A stretch of 64,000 bases of DNA from Parietaria judaica (GCA_954871525.1 OX940860.1:18570001-18634000); one strand, 5' to 3'; positions 11,813 through 25,600 are shown, counted from the stretch's first letter. Notes: a model not told the origin generated them from the letters alone. Made by a program: numbers and translations.

Positions 11813-13073
11813 AGAAAAACCCATGAAATGCCCAAAAATCACTTAAGGTTTAAGGGAATTGCCCATAGTTTCAAACAATTCATTTATACCCATTTTAAAA
11901 ATATATTGGACCATATTAACCTTGATCTTAATTATATTTATTTATTTTCGTATTTAATTATTTATTATATATTTATTTTCGAAATTAAATTAATCATCCT
12001 TAAATTTTGGTTGAAAACTTCCCCTATTAATTAGGTTATCATTTAATTTTGTTATTTTGACCCAAAATTTAATATTTCTCTCTCTCTCTCTCTTTCCCAC
12101 TATCCCTCTCTCTCTCTCTCGTCGGATTGACCACCATCGCCGGATTCGGGCCGAAAGCGCGACAACTTCGTGCGTGGCTTCGACGACCGTGGTCGCGGTT
12201 GCCGAGGAGGCGGTCGTGGCCTCCGTCGTGGTCGCCCTCCATCGCGCCTCCTTCCTCCGTCGCGGTCGCCCTCCGTCGCGCATCCTTCCTCCATTGCTCT
12301 CCGTCGCGGCGCGATGATCCTTTCCACGCAATCGTAACTGTAAATTTATTTACAGTTTTCTGTATATATGTTTACAGTTTTAAGGTAATATATATTTACA
12401 GTTTAAATTTGGTTTTTGTATTGGTATGTATATTGGTATTAATATTAGTATATATATTTACAGTTTTTGGTATAAGTATTGGTATTGGTATAGATATTTA
12501 CAGTTTTGTAGTATTTGTATTGGTATATACATTAGATATTAATATTGGTATATATATTTACAGTTTTTGGTAAGTTCATTTACAATTTGACATCATTTAC
12601 ATTTACAGTTTGACATTATTTCGTAAATTTTGTAATTTTTTGTAATTTTATTTACAGTTCAAATTGTATATACATATACAATTTTTCGTAATTTTATTTA
12701 CAGTCTCAAATTGTGAATAATGTTTGTTCGGCATTTCTCATATACAGTTTAAATAATATTGATTGTTAGGGACCAAAAATTCAAAAATCATATTATGTTT
12801 TTAATCTTTAAAATATGGAGGATTAATTCAAAAAAGTTTTGTGAAATCGTTAAAATAGGAATGATTTAATGTTGATTTATTTAGTTTGCTACATTTAAGG
12901 AAAATATATATTTTTTATTTTAATTAATAAAAAACGAATTAATAATGTGAATTAAAAATGAAAGGGCAAATTAGTCCATATTTCAATTTGTTGGTGGTTA
13001 TAATTACCATAATTAGAAGTGGGCATTTTTTTTTAAACCTTGAGTCACAAATGGGCATTTGCCTCATTTACCC
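11813..13073. mobile_element. Mutator-like element, family M, copy 1 (1261 bp)
   Basis: Flanked by identical 9-bp duplications TTAAATATA (11804-11812 and 13074-13082). The terminal inverted repeats are about 50 bp and imperfect: the left carries AAATGCCC, AAGGTTTAA and TGCCCATAG, and the right carries the complements at matching spacing. The interior has a CT-rich leader and a GC-rich block (about 12120-12320) of Arg/Pro-rich open frames, followed by AT-rich DNA with many TTTACAG units. The GC-rich block may be captured host sequence, but I cannot assign a source gene. The related longer copy is at 53951-56213. Confidence 0.85.
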
Positions 13074-13082
13074 TTAAATATA

Positions 13083-13941
13083 TTAAGTTAAAAGAGTCTA
13101 AAGTGAATAAATATATCATTTAAACATATCAAAATTATTAACAGGTTAAACACGTATACACGATTAGCACAATTATTAAATAAGGCGGGTTTCAGTCTCA
13201 TCTTCTAACACTATTAGTAATTAAAACGGGTCCAAGTTTACATTACATAAGTAAAAAAATAATTAAACATGACACGAGCAGGACATGAAACATAAATCGC
13301 CATCCACATTCGAGTTTCATATCTTGATTGCGGATTAAAAGAAAGTGTGCCACTATTTAGAGTCGCTTTCTATCAAGATTCAAGGGTGTATTTCATAGTT
13401 CAGTTCCTAACTATAAATACCCAAAATCGTTTTTTAGTTTTTAACTTTTAAAGTTGAAAACCCCGCTAGCTACTAAGTTAAAAAAAAATGTATCAATCAT
13501 CAAATATTATGATTACTAAAAAAAAATTAATTTATCAAATACATAAAATATAAATTAAAAAAAAAACACAATGTTTGTACAAGAGCAAACAACCATTTCT
13601 CATATCATTAAAAATGTAAAATATTGAGTTAAAAAAAAATTGATTATCCAATCCAAATGATAAAATCGATTATTGATTGTGTCACAACCATAATTGTTCT
13701 GAAAAAAACAAAACTCGCAGCAATCTAGTTGTATTTATCGATTTTTATAAAATAGAATGAAATAACTTCAAAAATGGTAACCAATTTTTTAATGAATACA
13801 TATATTTTTAATTAGTTATACTATTATTCTCAAAGGACATTATCAAAATGAGTGATAAAAGAAAAAGTGCTTATGAAATTGTCCAAACTAGGTTATAATT
13901 TATAAAAGAGAAAGTGCCAAAACCCTAATTACACAACATAT
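13083..13941. other. AT-rich intergenic DNA
   Basis: No gene, splice-structured frame or bounded element was recognised. Poly(A)/poly(T) runs are frequent. Confidence 0.5.
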
Positions 13942-15455
13942 GTGGGACAAGGAACCCCTTGGGTACCCAAAGTCGAAAAGTGGTGGCAAAAATACCTAAA
14001 GTACGTTTTGGGGCGTTGACCAGTTTTTTCCGCTCATCCACTAACGGTGCCGTCCACGTGGCCGTTAGCCTCTTTCCACGTGGTCGTTGACTGCCACGTC
14101 ATCCAAATTTTAGGTATTTATGCCGTGATAAACCACTTTCAATATATTTTTTTTGGTTGCTGACGTCATCTAAATAAATGTTAAAATATTATAGCTTTGG
14201 TAAGGCTCGAACCCATCACCTTACCCCTCATAAAAGGACAAAATAACCACTAAACCACGTTCACTTCACGTTATATCTTGACAAAAATAAGAATATAAAT
14301 AGAAACTTATTGATAAGTGACATAGTAATAGAAACATATGTATTTTTCGCACCGGGTTTGGGTTGACTTATTTAGAACGGGGTGAGTTGAATTTTTTAAA
14401 CCGAGGTCGAGTTAACTTTTTTTAGAACGGGGTTGGGTTGAATTTTTTGGACAGTGGTCAAGTTGAATTTTTCGTACCGGATTCATGTTGACTTTGTCGG
14501 TACGGGTTCGGGTTGACTTTTTCAGAACTGGGTCGAGTTAACTTTTTGAAACGGGGTCGAGTTGACTTTTTTTGGAACGAGGTCAGTTGGACTTTTTATT
14601 ATTGTGTGACATAGTAATAGAAACCCGATCCCAAAACTTCAACTCGATCCTGATAAAAAAAAATCGATTCGACCCCATATCAATAAAATCAACTTGACCC
14701 GGTTCCTAAAAGTCAACCCGAACCCGTACCGAAAAAGTCAATTTGAATTCGGTAAAAAAAATTAACCCGACCAAAGTCTGAAAAAATTAACCCGACCCCG
14801 TTCCAAAAAACTCAGCTCGATCCTGGTCCGAAAAGGTCAACCCAACCCCGTTCCTAATAAGGCAACCCACTTGTTGGTGCAGAAACGAGCGAGAAAGAAG
14901 TATTGAACACACACACCGACTCACACACTTGGAGATAAACACGAAATATATTTTCGAGAGAGAGAGCCGAGAGTTGCGTTCAACTTGAACGGTCCAGCTT
15001 TTCTGATGTGCGAAAAAACATATGTTTCTATTACTATGTCACTTATTAATAAGATTCTATTTATATTCTTATTTTTGTCAAGATATAACGTGAGGTGAAT
15101 GTGTTTTAGTGGTTATGTTGCTCTTGTATGTGGAGGGAGGTGATGGGTTCGACTCCTATCAAAGCCATAATGTTTTAACCTTTATTTAGATGATGTCAGC
15201 AACCGAATTAAAAAAAAAAGGTTTATCGCGGCATCAATACCCAAACTTTGGTTTATCACGACATAAATATCTAAAGTTTGGATGATGTGGCAGTCAACGA
15301 CCACGTGGCGTGCCACGTGGAAAGAGGCTAACGGCCAAGAGGACAGCACCGTTAGTAGATGGACGGAAAAAACTGGTCAACGCCCCAAAACGTACTTTGA
15401 GTACTTTTGCCACCACTTTTCGACTTTGGGTACACGAGGGGTTCTTTGACCAAAG
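13942..15455. mobile_element. Large foldback element with arms over 400 bp
   Basis: The sequence at about 13942-14352 is repeated in inverted orientation at about 15009-15455, with stretches of near identity such as CGAAAAGTGGTGGCAAAA, ACGTTTTGGGGCGTTGACC and GACATAGTAATAGAAAC. Inside the arms, about 14353-14610 holds tandem units of roughly 30 bp (variants of GGGTCGAGTTGACTTTTT) and about 14625-14872 holds the same units inverted, so almost the whole element is one long palindrome centred near 14615. A non-palindromic piece of about 136 bp (14873-15008) interrupts the right arm. Exact ends and a target duplication were not resolved. The structure fits a long-TIR Mutator-like or foldback element. 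Confidence 0.8.
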
Positions 15456-17643
15456 TTTGAGTATTTTTGCCATCATTAACCCAAATGACAAAAAACAATT
15501 CACAGTTTTAAGTTTTATAAATGTAGGACAAGCATATGGATAATTTTTTTTGGATTTTTTTAAGGTATTTAATTATAGTTCTTTGAGTACGAACTAAAGC
15601 ACCCAAACAATCTTTGCAAAACACATCTGTATCTAAAATCTTTATGAAGTTTCTTATTACTTAGCATTAGCTTAATTTTTTTTTTACTTTTTTTGTCTAT
15701 AACGAATCATTTGGAAATTCTTTAAACGAAGTTTTATTGTATCATGTAATAATCCAAGATCATAATAGTGAGAAAATTGTCTTCAACATACATTATATAG
15801 CAAATTGATATATGTGCTCATGATTATCTTTGTCGTATACACATTCATGAGGATGTTCTCTCTAAATTTCAATTATCATAATTGAATATAAACTAATACC
15901 TTTTCATTTCATATTTTATCTAAATATCTTAGGTTTTTTTTTTTTTTTTATAAATAATCTAAACATAGATTTAAAAACCTCCAAATTCATATATAAACTT
16001 AAGCAACATTTATAAATTGATTTATAATATAATTAAATATAAAAATTTTGAACTAGATTAATTAGGTCCGAGTTAAACTGAAACCGGAATACGTATTTCG
16101 GTCTTTTGCCCGCAATAGAAAATAACAGCATTTTCCCAATTACTAGATGATTTTAAAACACCAACTACACCATCTTTTTTAAGTAGGTATTAGTACAGAA
16201 ATTAATTTACCATACAAGATTAAAGAATGTTATTCCTAAATATTAGGACTTACAATATTTTATATTTAGGAGTATAGTTTTTATAATCAAATTGGCAAAA
16301 TAGATGATAAAATATCCGTTTGGTCAAATTGCAATCGGTGTGTGCCTATTCTAAAGGGTTAATGATACTTGTAAATTTGTAATAGCTTCCTAAAAAAGTG
16401 CAACACTTACTATCATATTGGACAGATCCTAGTAAAAAACATTGAATTTTATGGTAGAGAATTAATAAAAAAAATTAATTTTTTGTCATTTTTTTATATC
16501 ACAATTATAAATTTGATATATTTTTGTCTACACTTACTATCAATTTTTTGGATAAATTAAAATATTTATCACATTTTTTTATTTGTCACAAATACTCCTA
16601 AATTTATCGATACCATTTCGCTTAATAAAAAATCATTAATAAAATGTATATACCAAAAGTTCAGTACTCCACATTACCATTTTGATATATATTGTATATT
16701 CAAGATGTTTTGCTTGCTAATATGATCTTAAACTATTAACATAATACAAAGAGAATTTTTCTAAGTAATACAAAATGACTCGTGACAGATTTCAAAGATT
16801 CTAAGGATTGTATAAAAAGCTTATATTAACAAAGTTCTTGAAAAAATTTAGACACAAGCAAATATTGTTTAAGATACATTAGTCATTAGCCATGATACTA
16901 TTAGCTAAAGTTATATGATATAATTGCACTGTGCCTTTGCATTTTATAAAGATTGAACCCGCAACTTCATGATGAATTATGATGTGAAATTTGTCCCACA
17001 TAGTTAAAGTAAAATTAATATTTTATCACTTTTATCTAATTTATAGTTACCGTCATGATATAAGCTTTCTCATTTAAAAATATTTTGAAAACTCTACGAT
17101 TGACCTTTATTTTCTAGAATAATACATGTATCTTTCTATATACAAAAATATTTATCAATTTCATATAGTATCATAATCATTTATACTTTATAAGGGTGAT
17201 ATAATACACAAAAATCATTTTTATACCCGATACAAGATCGAATTAGAATTTAGAACTCATATCATGATTTAAAACCGGAGTACGAAACCAAGTACCAGCA
17301 TCCGGATTAAATCAGATGCGGATTTCCTTTTCAAAATCTGCAAAAACACTTGAGGGTCACCCATTAGCACAAATCAATCAAGCACTAAATAAGTTTCCTC
17401 ATTATCAAATTCTATAAAGATTATTCAACCCTTCTATAGAAGGCAGCAAATTGACCAAACGGCTATAATTTTTATTTTGGGCTAAATTTAGGTTGATCGA
17501 TACCATTCTTTTTCGGGTAAAGACCAAAGCATATTTCGAGCAATCACTATATATTTTTTAGAATGAATGGTGATCGCTCCGCTAGTGACCCCGTCTCAAA
17601 TTTATTAAGAGATCTCTCACTTACGAGGGCAGTTACACATATA
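15456..17643. other. Intergenic DNA downstream of BGAL copy B
   Basis: No gene was found. It contains the second copy (about 16215-16375) of a segment also present upstream of BGAL-A at about 10165-10365. The right end should hold the BGAL-B 3' UTR. Confidence 0.5.
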
Positions 17644-20600
17644 CTATGTACAAGAAGCTTCCACGGCTAAGCTCTTCGCTTTTCCCAAGCAAGGATCGCC
17701 AAATGTTTCCACTGACACTCCGATGTTGCAAATGTTTGTTCCAACGCAAGCCTGTGATTAAAACGCCCCGTTTAGTATTTCACAGAAGACGAGATAACTG
17801 AACTTTTCGACACGATGATGCGACACTACCTTTTGGACAACGGAAAGAGCTTTAGCACTGGCGCACGTGCCCTGGCTGAAGCTCCCGCAGGACCCGTGTG
17901 GCGTCCCGTAACTAGCGAATTTGATCGAAGAAATGGTCTGACCCGGCGACGGGCATTTCAGGGATAGTACGGGCTTAGGGTTCCTTCTAGATTCCGTGTC
18001 TGAAATCCACGTGTCCACCGGCGTTGGGTGAGATTCCGACACGTGCGAGCACAAACTCTCGACCTGTCTCGTGGCGAAAGCGAGCTGTGTCGGGTCGCTG
18101 CCGATTTCCTCGAACAGTACGAGAGTGTTTCCGCTCGGTTTCAGCCATTCTCGGGGAACATGGTATCTGAACACGTGTTGGCTTAGTTAGTTAAGTATTT
18201 GAACTTGTATTCTTGAAATACAATCTTCAAGTCTCATGGAAACAAAATATGGAAAACAATGCTCGCCCCATGAAAAATAGTTTATTGGTACTTACAGCTG
18301 TTGAGAGGGCTTGCCGCAGTTCTTGCGGCATTTTCCGTCACTGTAAGGTCCTCGGTAATCGCACGTGTTGCAACCATTGCTCGGGGCGATGTTGCTTGGC
18401 CAGTATCGGCCGATGCTTTGACCATTAACCCACGCCTCGCCTTTCCCCATACCGGTGAAGTCTAGCGCAACGGGGTTACTTCCGGCAGGGGAACCGAAGC
18501 TTGTCTGAAGCGAAACGTTTTTCGCGTTTATTAGTATTAGATCAAAGATATTCCAATGAAAAATGAAAATTAGACTTAATTAACAACAAAAACACTTTAT
18601 TTAATTATGGCCTAATTATGCGGTCAATATGGAAAATTAATCAAAAACATAAATTGCTAAATTGCTAATTGCTAATGGCAAACAATGAAACTAAGTTTAT
18701 ACCTTGTACCATGTTAATGGGTGGTTCTTGGGCAAAGGCTGCGAACTCCATTGTGATGAATCTCCGCTCGGAAGGCCGGAATCTTCGCCTTTTAATCCAA
18801 TCTACGCATGACATTATGACAAAAAATCAATTTAATTAAGTGGCTAAAGATACAAGATATGTGTTTTCTGTTATTCTTTGATGGATTATAGCAAAGAGAC
18901 AAAGAAGAGTGACCTGGTATGTCCAAGTCTGAGAAGAGAGATCAATGGAGGCGCCACTTTTAGCGTTCTTCAGATTTACGGGACCAGTGATTCCCGCTCT
19001 ACTTTTGTCGAAAAACGATCCGTAGTTCTGAGAAGAAAAAAAATGTAATTTAAGTCTTTGAAATAAGCATACACCACACCAGCATAATTTTAATCAAGTA
19101 TCATGAACTTCAAACCTGAAGACCAACTGTCATACTGAGCAGACTGATTGAGTTCTTGCCGTTCACAAGCGAGACGGGAATTTCCAACGTAACTTTAGGA
19201 TCGCCGGCTCTGCCTTTTCCACTTCCTGCATAATTACGAGGATTTTTCAGTTTCAAGTTCTGAAATCTAGCGGTAATATACTTATTAAAAAGAGAGTTTT
19301 TTACCTGCTAATTTTCCGTTAATAAATGCATGAAGGACATGGCCAAGCGATTCCACGTGAAGAACAGAGTTAGATCCGTCAAGAAAAGCTTCACCGCCTT
19401 TGACATCAAAGCTGCGATTTTAACACGCTCTTATTTTACTAATTAATGTTTTTTTTCTTTCTAGAATGCTAGTTTATTTGAGAAGATGTTCGGAGTCAAA
19501 ACCGTAAAATTTATGTACCTTAACGAATACCATAAATAGTCGCTTTTGTCAGCCGTGGTATGTATTTGCTCCAATAATCCAGCTCTGCTAAACGCATCAT
19601 CCTTCGATATACCAACGGGTTCATTGATCCAGCTCCATTTCGAGCCCAAGGATTCAGAGTCAACATCGTTGATCGAAGATTGGCGTGTGAAGCTTGGTAA
19701 CATAGACACGGAATTAATCTGTCGCAAAAATGAGCAATATTTTAGTTTACATGAGACAATTGCTTGTTAGAGCAGCGAAAAGAGGCATACCTTTGCGGTG
19801 TTAAACGCTACGGTCTTGCAGTCGGGTAGAATGCTGACAGACCAGGCTGGTACCGTGTACGAGTTTCCGTTGAATGTCATGGTGGCTTCAGATTTGGAGC
19901 CATCGTTGGCGAGAAAAGCGGCACAAGCTGATCCTGCTTTATAAACTGCTATCTAAAATTCAAAAAGGTATGTCAAAAGAGCCAAATCAAGATACACAAT
20001 ATAACAAATACAGACAATACACCCTGAATTTGTTTAACTCTGCATTTTTTTCCCCTTAAAACTTTGTTTTCCTGCACTTTGACCCCTCTCTGATTTTTAA
20101 TTTTTGGAGCATTTTTTCCTCTTAACTTTCATTTTGGTGCAGAGAGGGGATATTTTCCAATAATATTGAAGGTTCACGGGACTAAGTGTATAATAATGAG
20201 AATTCAAGGGGCAAAGTAAACCGGTGAGCGAAATCGACGGGAGATGATGTCAACAAAAGAATTCAAGTAGATGGAAGAATCTTGGTTTTATTACAGACTT
20301 ATTCTGAAATCTGAATCAAGAATGAAATAATTTAAACCTCTAGGTTTGGACCAGGAGAACTAAGCGTTGGATCAGTGGCGACCAAAGCTTCTTCCACTTG
20401 CTTTAAGACCTTATGAAGCTCTGTCAGATGTCCATACTTTGGCTGGTTTGGCATCCCTGCACATTATGGAAAGAAACAATATCAATCCCGACCTTTCCTT
20501 CGAGAGCAAGGTCGAACGCTCGCCAAATGACGCTATGCAAGACAAGCGGAAAAAGATCATAAAATCCTGATGGTTACAGTATTAGGCGCCTATAGACGGT

Positions 20601-22628
20601 AACCAAAATTCTAGGACCCGAGCAAGGAACTAGATATACCCTTAATGACATAATTGGCCCGAAGGCCTGTTCATGACACAAATTCGCAAGATTAAATGAC
20701 CGTTTTGCCGAATCTACCACTTTAGTACTAAAATCTTGAAACTTAGAAGGATTAGAAGATCATACCGTACTCGTCTAACGGAGCGTCATAGTCGTAGCTT
20801 GTAGAGATAAAGGGCCCACCAGCAGAGCGACCGAAGTTCGTCCCACCGTGATACTGTTTTTCAGATCAAATTCAATATATCATCTCTAATATATTTCTTA
20901 ATTCTAAAGTTCCAAAACCTTATGAGCTATACATATAACTTTACTACCATGTAATAGTTTTGGAAAGTTCCACCTCGCTGGTGAAAGCGCGCCACTGCAA
21001 ATGCGATGTCTTCCACCGGTCTGGATGGCAAAGAACCGCCGAAACTAAGAAACCTGGAAATTCAATAAAACTTCTGTTAGTGACCAAATTACTATTGAGC
21101 CCAAAGATGATCACAAAAATAACATGTTGCATGCTCACCATCCTGTCCAATTCTCGGTCCACATTTTCGGTTTGTTCTTCGAGTTCGGGGTAAATTGATC
21201 GCAGTAAAACCCATTGCAAGTATTGATCTGAAAAAAAGGCCACTTATAAAAACAAAAACGAAATTGAAACAGTGACAAAATTGCCGAAAATGCAAAAATG
21301 TGCTCACGATTGGATCCGGGGCATCGGCTTGCTGACACATGATCCACGGAACGCCCGTATCTAGGGACAAGGCCATGCCTGCTGACCACTTGACATATGA
21401 TTTCCCAGCAGATCCGTACGGTCCCATGACATTTCCGTACTCGTTCTCGATCTTCCATAACATAAGAACATGCCATTAAGCCCCAAAAGACCAGAAAACA
21501 GACGAGAAGATATTGTCTTGAAAAAACAGAACATAAAATCAACCTGAGATAAGATGATTGGTCCGCCCTGAGATGCGTAGAGCTTCTCCTCTTTCATCAT
21601 GTCCACGATCTTCGCCGTGAATCGCCTCATTTCGGCCTGAAACAATGGGTACCACAGAGTGAAGCTCATAGCAAATAAAACTCAAAATGAAAACTTCTAC
21701 ATGACACAAACGAGATTATCAAATCCTCGAACCTTGTAAGGCTCGTTGTCGGTCCGGAGCTCAATACCAGGTATGAATTTTAACCAGACAGGAAATCCAC
21801 TGTTTATAACCAGAAGAAAATCAATCATTTCAAACAAAAAATTTGTGAAAAAAGAAAATATTATTAGCAAAAATAGTGATGGAGTTTCCTTACCCATAGT
21901 TCCATTCTGCGCAAACATAAGGACCGATCCGTAAATGCACGTACAGTCCAGCCTCACCCACTGCTTTCACAAATCTGACCAAATCATTTCGTCCCTCGAA
22001 ATCGAACTGACGAATTTTCCATGAAAAATCAGACGGCGAATCGACAACAGAGAAACAGAGTTTAGAGAACAAAAACTGGATATGTCATCGAGGATCGGAA
22101 CGTAGAGCGCTCGGTAATCAAGCTATCTCATTGCAGGAATTGCTACTGTTTTCCTATATTGTAGGATCAAATGACAAGCCGAAGCTCGTCAAATCTAAGA
22201 GCACAAATGATAAGTATTTCGTTGTTTACTTTTCTGAGTTTGATCCGATCCGTTTTCTAACAATACCGAGAAATTTGCAGCATCAATGTCGAAATGCGAA
22301 GATCTAACCTGGCCTCGAGTCGGTTCATGAATGTTCCAGAAAACGTAAGTCTCGATCACATCCAGACCTCCTTCTTTCGATCTCTGGATCAAGTCTGGCC
22401 ACATCTGAAACCACAACAAGCTCAAACACACGAAGAACAGAACAAAATCATTTCAAGTTCGGAGAGAGAGACCTGTGGAGTGCTCCGAGGGTAATGAATG
22501 GAGCCAGAGATCAGCAGTCTCCGCTTTCCATCTATCACCACCGCTCTGTGATCGTAAGTGACGTTCGACGAGAGCGACGTCTTCGCCACAGCGAGGACCA
22601 GAATTATGGCCAGAATCAAACCTCTCAT
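17644..22628 (-). CDS. BGAL8-like: Beta-galactosidase, GH35, BGAL8 type (copy B)
   Basis: A tandem paralogue of copy A in the same orientation, with the same predicted role in the wall. Nineteen exons join in frame to 838 residues: 22473-22628, 22309-22404, 21894-22006, 21733-21799, 21544-21636, 21308-21451, 21139-21227, 20948-21053, 20766-20853, 20338-20456, 19791-19952, 19519-19718, 19305-19411, 19116-19225, 18914-19027, 18703-18801, 18296-18504, 17830-18166 and 17644-17751. Fourteen exons have exactly the same length as in copy A; the other five differ by multiples of three. Signal peptide at about 1-21; acid/base Glu179 in IENEYG; nucleophile Glu248 in WTENWTGW; the same SUEL lectin tail ending EASCT. 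Several internal differences (for example [11 protein letters not shown] against [11 protein letters not shown]) show an old duplication. No disabling change is seen. Confidence 0.96.
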
Positions 22629-25600
22629 TGTCGAAAAACGAGAAGAATTGTTCGCACAATGACGATTCTTCTACTCTCAGCTCTTCCAATTTACTTTCCT
22701 TGAAGCAACAGCCAAGTCGATGCTAGGTTATCTGCTCTCTTGCTTGGCCATGAGAGAAATCCAATCTTGCCTACACGGCACGCACTTCTCTCGTGTCTTT
22801 GCGCGTCTTCTTCTTCTTCTTCTTCGTGTTTGTTTTTACAGAGCTTTGAGCAAGCTTCGAAGCTTTCGAGGTGAGCTTTAATGGCGGTTCTGAGTAGTAA
22901 CTAACCAACACTCGTAAATTGTAATTGTAAGAGGGAGTGAAGGCGGGGAGAGAGGTAGAGATACGGTGTTACGATGGAGCATGAAAGCTACACTGTGCCA
23001 AGCCACCTATTCATGCCACGTGTTCATATTGCACGGCTCCGATTTAGTCAACGGTATAGTCAATTTATTTGCCGTTCTATTGTCTAGAGCCTGGTCTACG
23101 TAGTGGTTCCTAGTTGACCAGTGTCTGATCGCCACGTGTTATGCGGGACCATCATTGATGATGAATTGAGGATAAGGCGAAAGCGAGGTGATGCGGCGAG
23201 ACCGACACGAAGGAAAGATGAGAGAATTGGTTCAGTTTGATCATGTGGATGTAACTGAGGTCTGAAGTTATTGCTTGGACTTAATCACCCTTGGCGAAAT
23301 GACCGAATAGTCCTCTATGTACACGTGTCGTTATAGTAACATTTTGATAGGGTTTCTACGATGAGGCTGCGTCGCATTTGATGTTTCCGTGTGAAAACGC
23401 GGGAATTACAACTGCTGTATTAGGCGATTCCAAATGAAGAGCTCACGCGCAAAGAGAGAGCTCGTGAGCACTATCGAATATATATATATTTTTTTATAAT
23501 TAAATTGTATTTCTTTGTGAAAAAGGAAAAATCAATTTGATTTTGGATAAGTGGAGATTTTCTGGATTTGGATTACGAAACCATGTTCAAAATAATGGCC
23601 GAAAATCACTCGTGTAGATATCATGTCTCAAAATTATTAAGAAACTTCAATGGAAGATGTAGTGCAAATTAATATTAAATTATATTATACCAAAATCAAA
23701 TTAATTTTTTTTTTAATTTCCTTAACCAAAAAATTATTTGAATTAAGAGATATTTGTAATATAAGTAATTAATTTAAATTAAGTGGGTCGAATATCGATA
23801 AATATTTTCATCCATACGAAGTAAACATTTGTTAACATACAAATACATGTTTACAAGATTAACAAAAATGTCTAATCAGTGTTGTTTTCATAGACGTTGA
23901 TATATTTTTCAAGTAATAACGGAATCGGACTTTATCGCAGTCTCATGGCTTTTGGATATTATTATTGTTGAGAAAAATACATGTGCCAATGCATTAAATA
24001 AAAGATTGAATATTTATACCGCAAATATACAAATAAATGATATCACAAGTTGTGGATAAAGAAAGAAGTTCATATATAGCTAAATGAGTAGTAGGATAAT
24101 AGCTATCGGGAAACGTTGACGTGTACACGACTTTGATGTCGTTGACGTATTTGACTTGTTTGAATCGATGGCGACACGTGGACATGTGATCGTCACTCAT
24201 AATTGGCCACTTGAAGTTGAATGTATGTGTTTCCCATTTGAAAAAGAACACTATTTTGGTCGAGAATAATATCGAGTGTGAATGTCCAACACCCAATGCC
24301 AAATTATTCGAAAGCAAGAGATATGTCAAAATTCAACCGGTTGGTGAAGCAGAAGTACAATTATTACTCTGATAAATACACGTCACAATTATTTTTGTGA
24401 TTTTTTTTTGTTAGAAATGGAAATATGAAATCTCGCTAAGTTAACTCATAATCTAAATTAGATTTCACTCTATGAACACAAAGTTATAATCGAAACTCAT
24501 AATAATATATATGAATATATAGATAAGTGTCACGAGAGATTAAGCTTCAAATTTCACAATATAATAGTTCAAAGTCTAGTTATTTTAGTTATTTTTAAAT
24601 TTCGAATTTCATAATATAAAGTTCAAGTCCTTAATTAGTTGAGGTGTTCATAAAAATAGTTGAGTTAGAAGTCTTGAAAATTATTGAGTTATTCATAAAT
24701 ATATTTTTATTCTTAGCATTCAACATTTGTAAAAGTCAAAGTGTCCGGCCGCACATTTGAAGACAATGCATTGGTGTCGTGGCGCGAACGCAAGACGACC
24801 CTCACTACGGCATGCTTCCGTATTTGAGGCTCAATTTAATTTTATCGAACCACTGACCTTATTTTACGAATATGATCTTATCTGTTTTTAGAATTTTTCG
24901 GTAACAATGTCTAGTACTCGGATCCGGTTTTTTATTTTTTATTTTTGCTAGAGAGGCATATTCCTTTGTAATGTTACCTTACACCAAAGAGGAAAATATG
25001 ACTTTTCTATAGACTCACTAGCTGCCCAGCAAAATAACATCTAGAAATAATGTGTGTAGCCTAAAATAGAAAAAATACACATCATGTCGCCCAAAAAATA
25101 ATGCAACAAAATTCTCAATATAGTGCATAGTTGAGCAGCTCGCCTAAATCCCACCATGCATATGCATGACTCACACACTCGTTTGAAATATTTATAGAGG
25201 CAACTTTACTACGTTGTTTTTCAAAAAATTATGAGTTTAATATTATCGAGACGCGAAAAATTGTTGATTTCTATGTTTTCGGCATAGACCGGTAGTTCGA
25301 CGCAAAAACAACTGTCCAAAATTTATATTTTTAAAATTGAGTAAAAATTGTTAAGGCGGAAGAGTACACTCGTTAAATGAACGATAAAATCGTTAAGTGG
25401 TCGACTACTTTCTTGTGATTATGCTATATTTACCGTAATTGCGTTCGAGCGAGTGAACTTTTTACCTAAGATAAGGTGCTTTAAAAGCTTACTACCTAAG
25501 GGAAATTGAACAAAAAGTTTCTTGAACTATATTGTAACATGAATATTTGGGTGTTTGGCATACTATCAAATTCAATGATAAGAAACATCATATCCGTAGC

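Noticed and set aside
12127..12573. Arg/Pro-rich 148-codon frame and its neighbours
   Set aside because: They lie inside a Mutator-like element, overlap in several phases and have low-complexity composition; treated as captured or element DNA rather than a gene.
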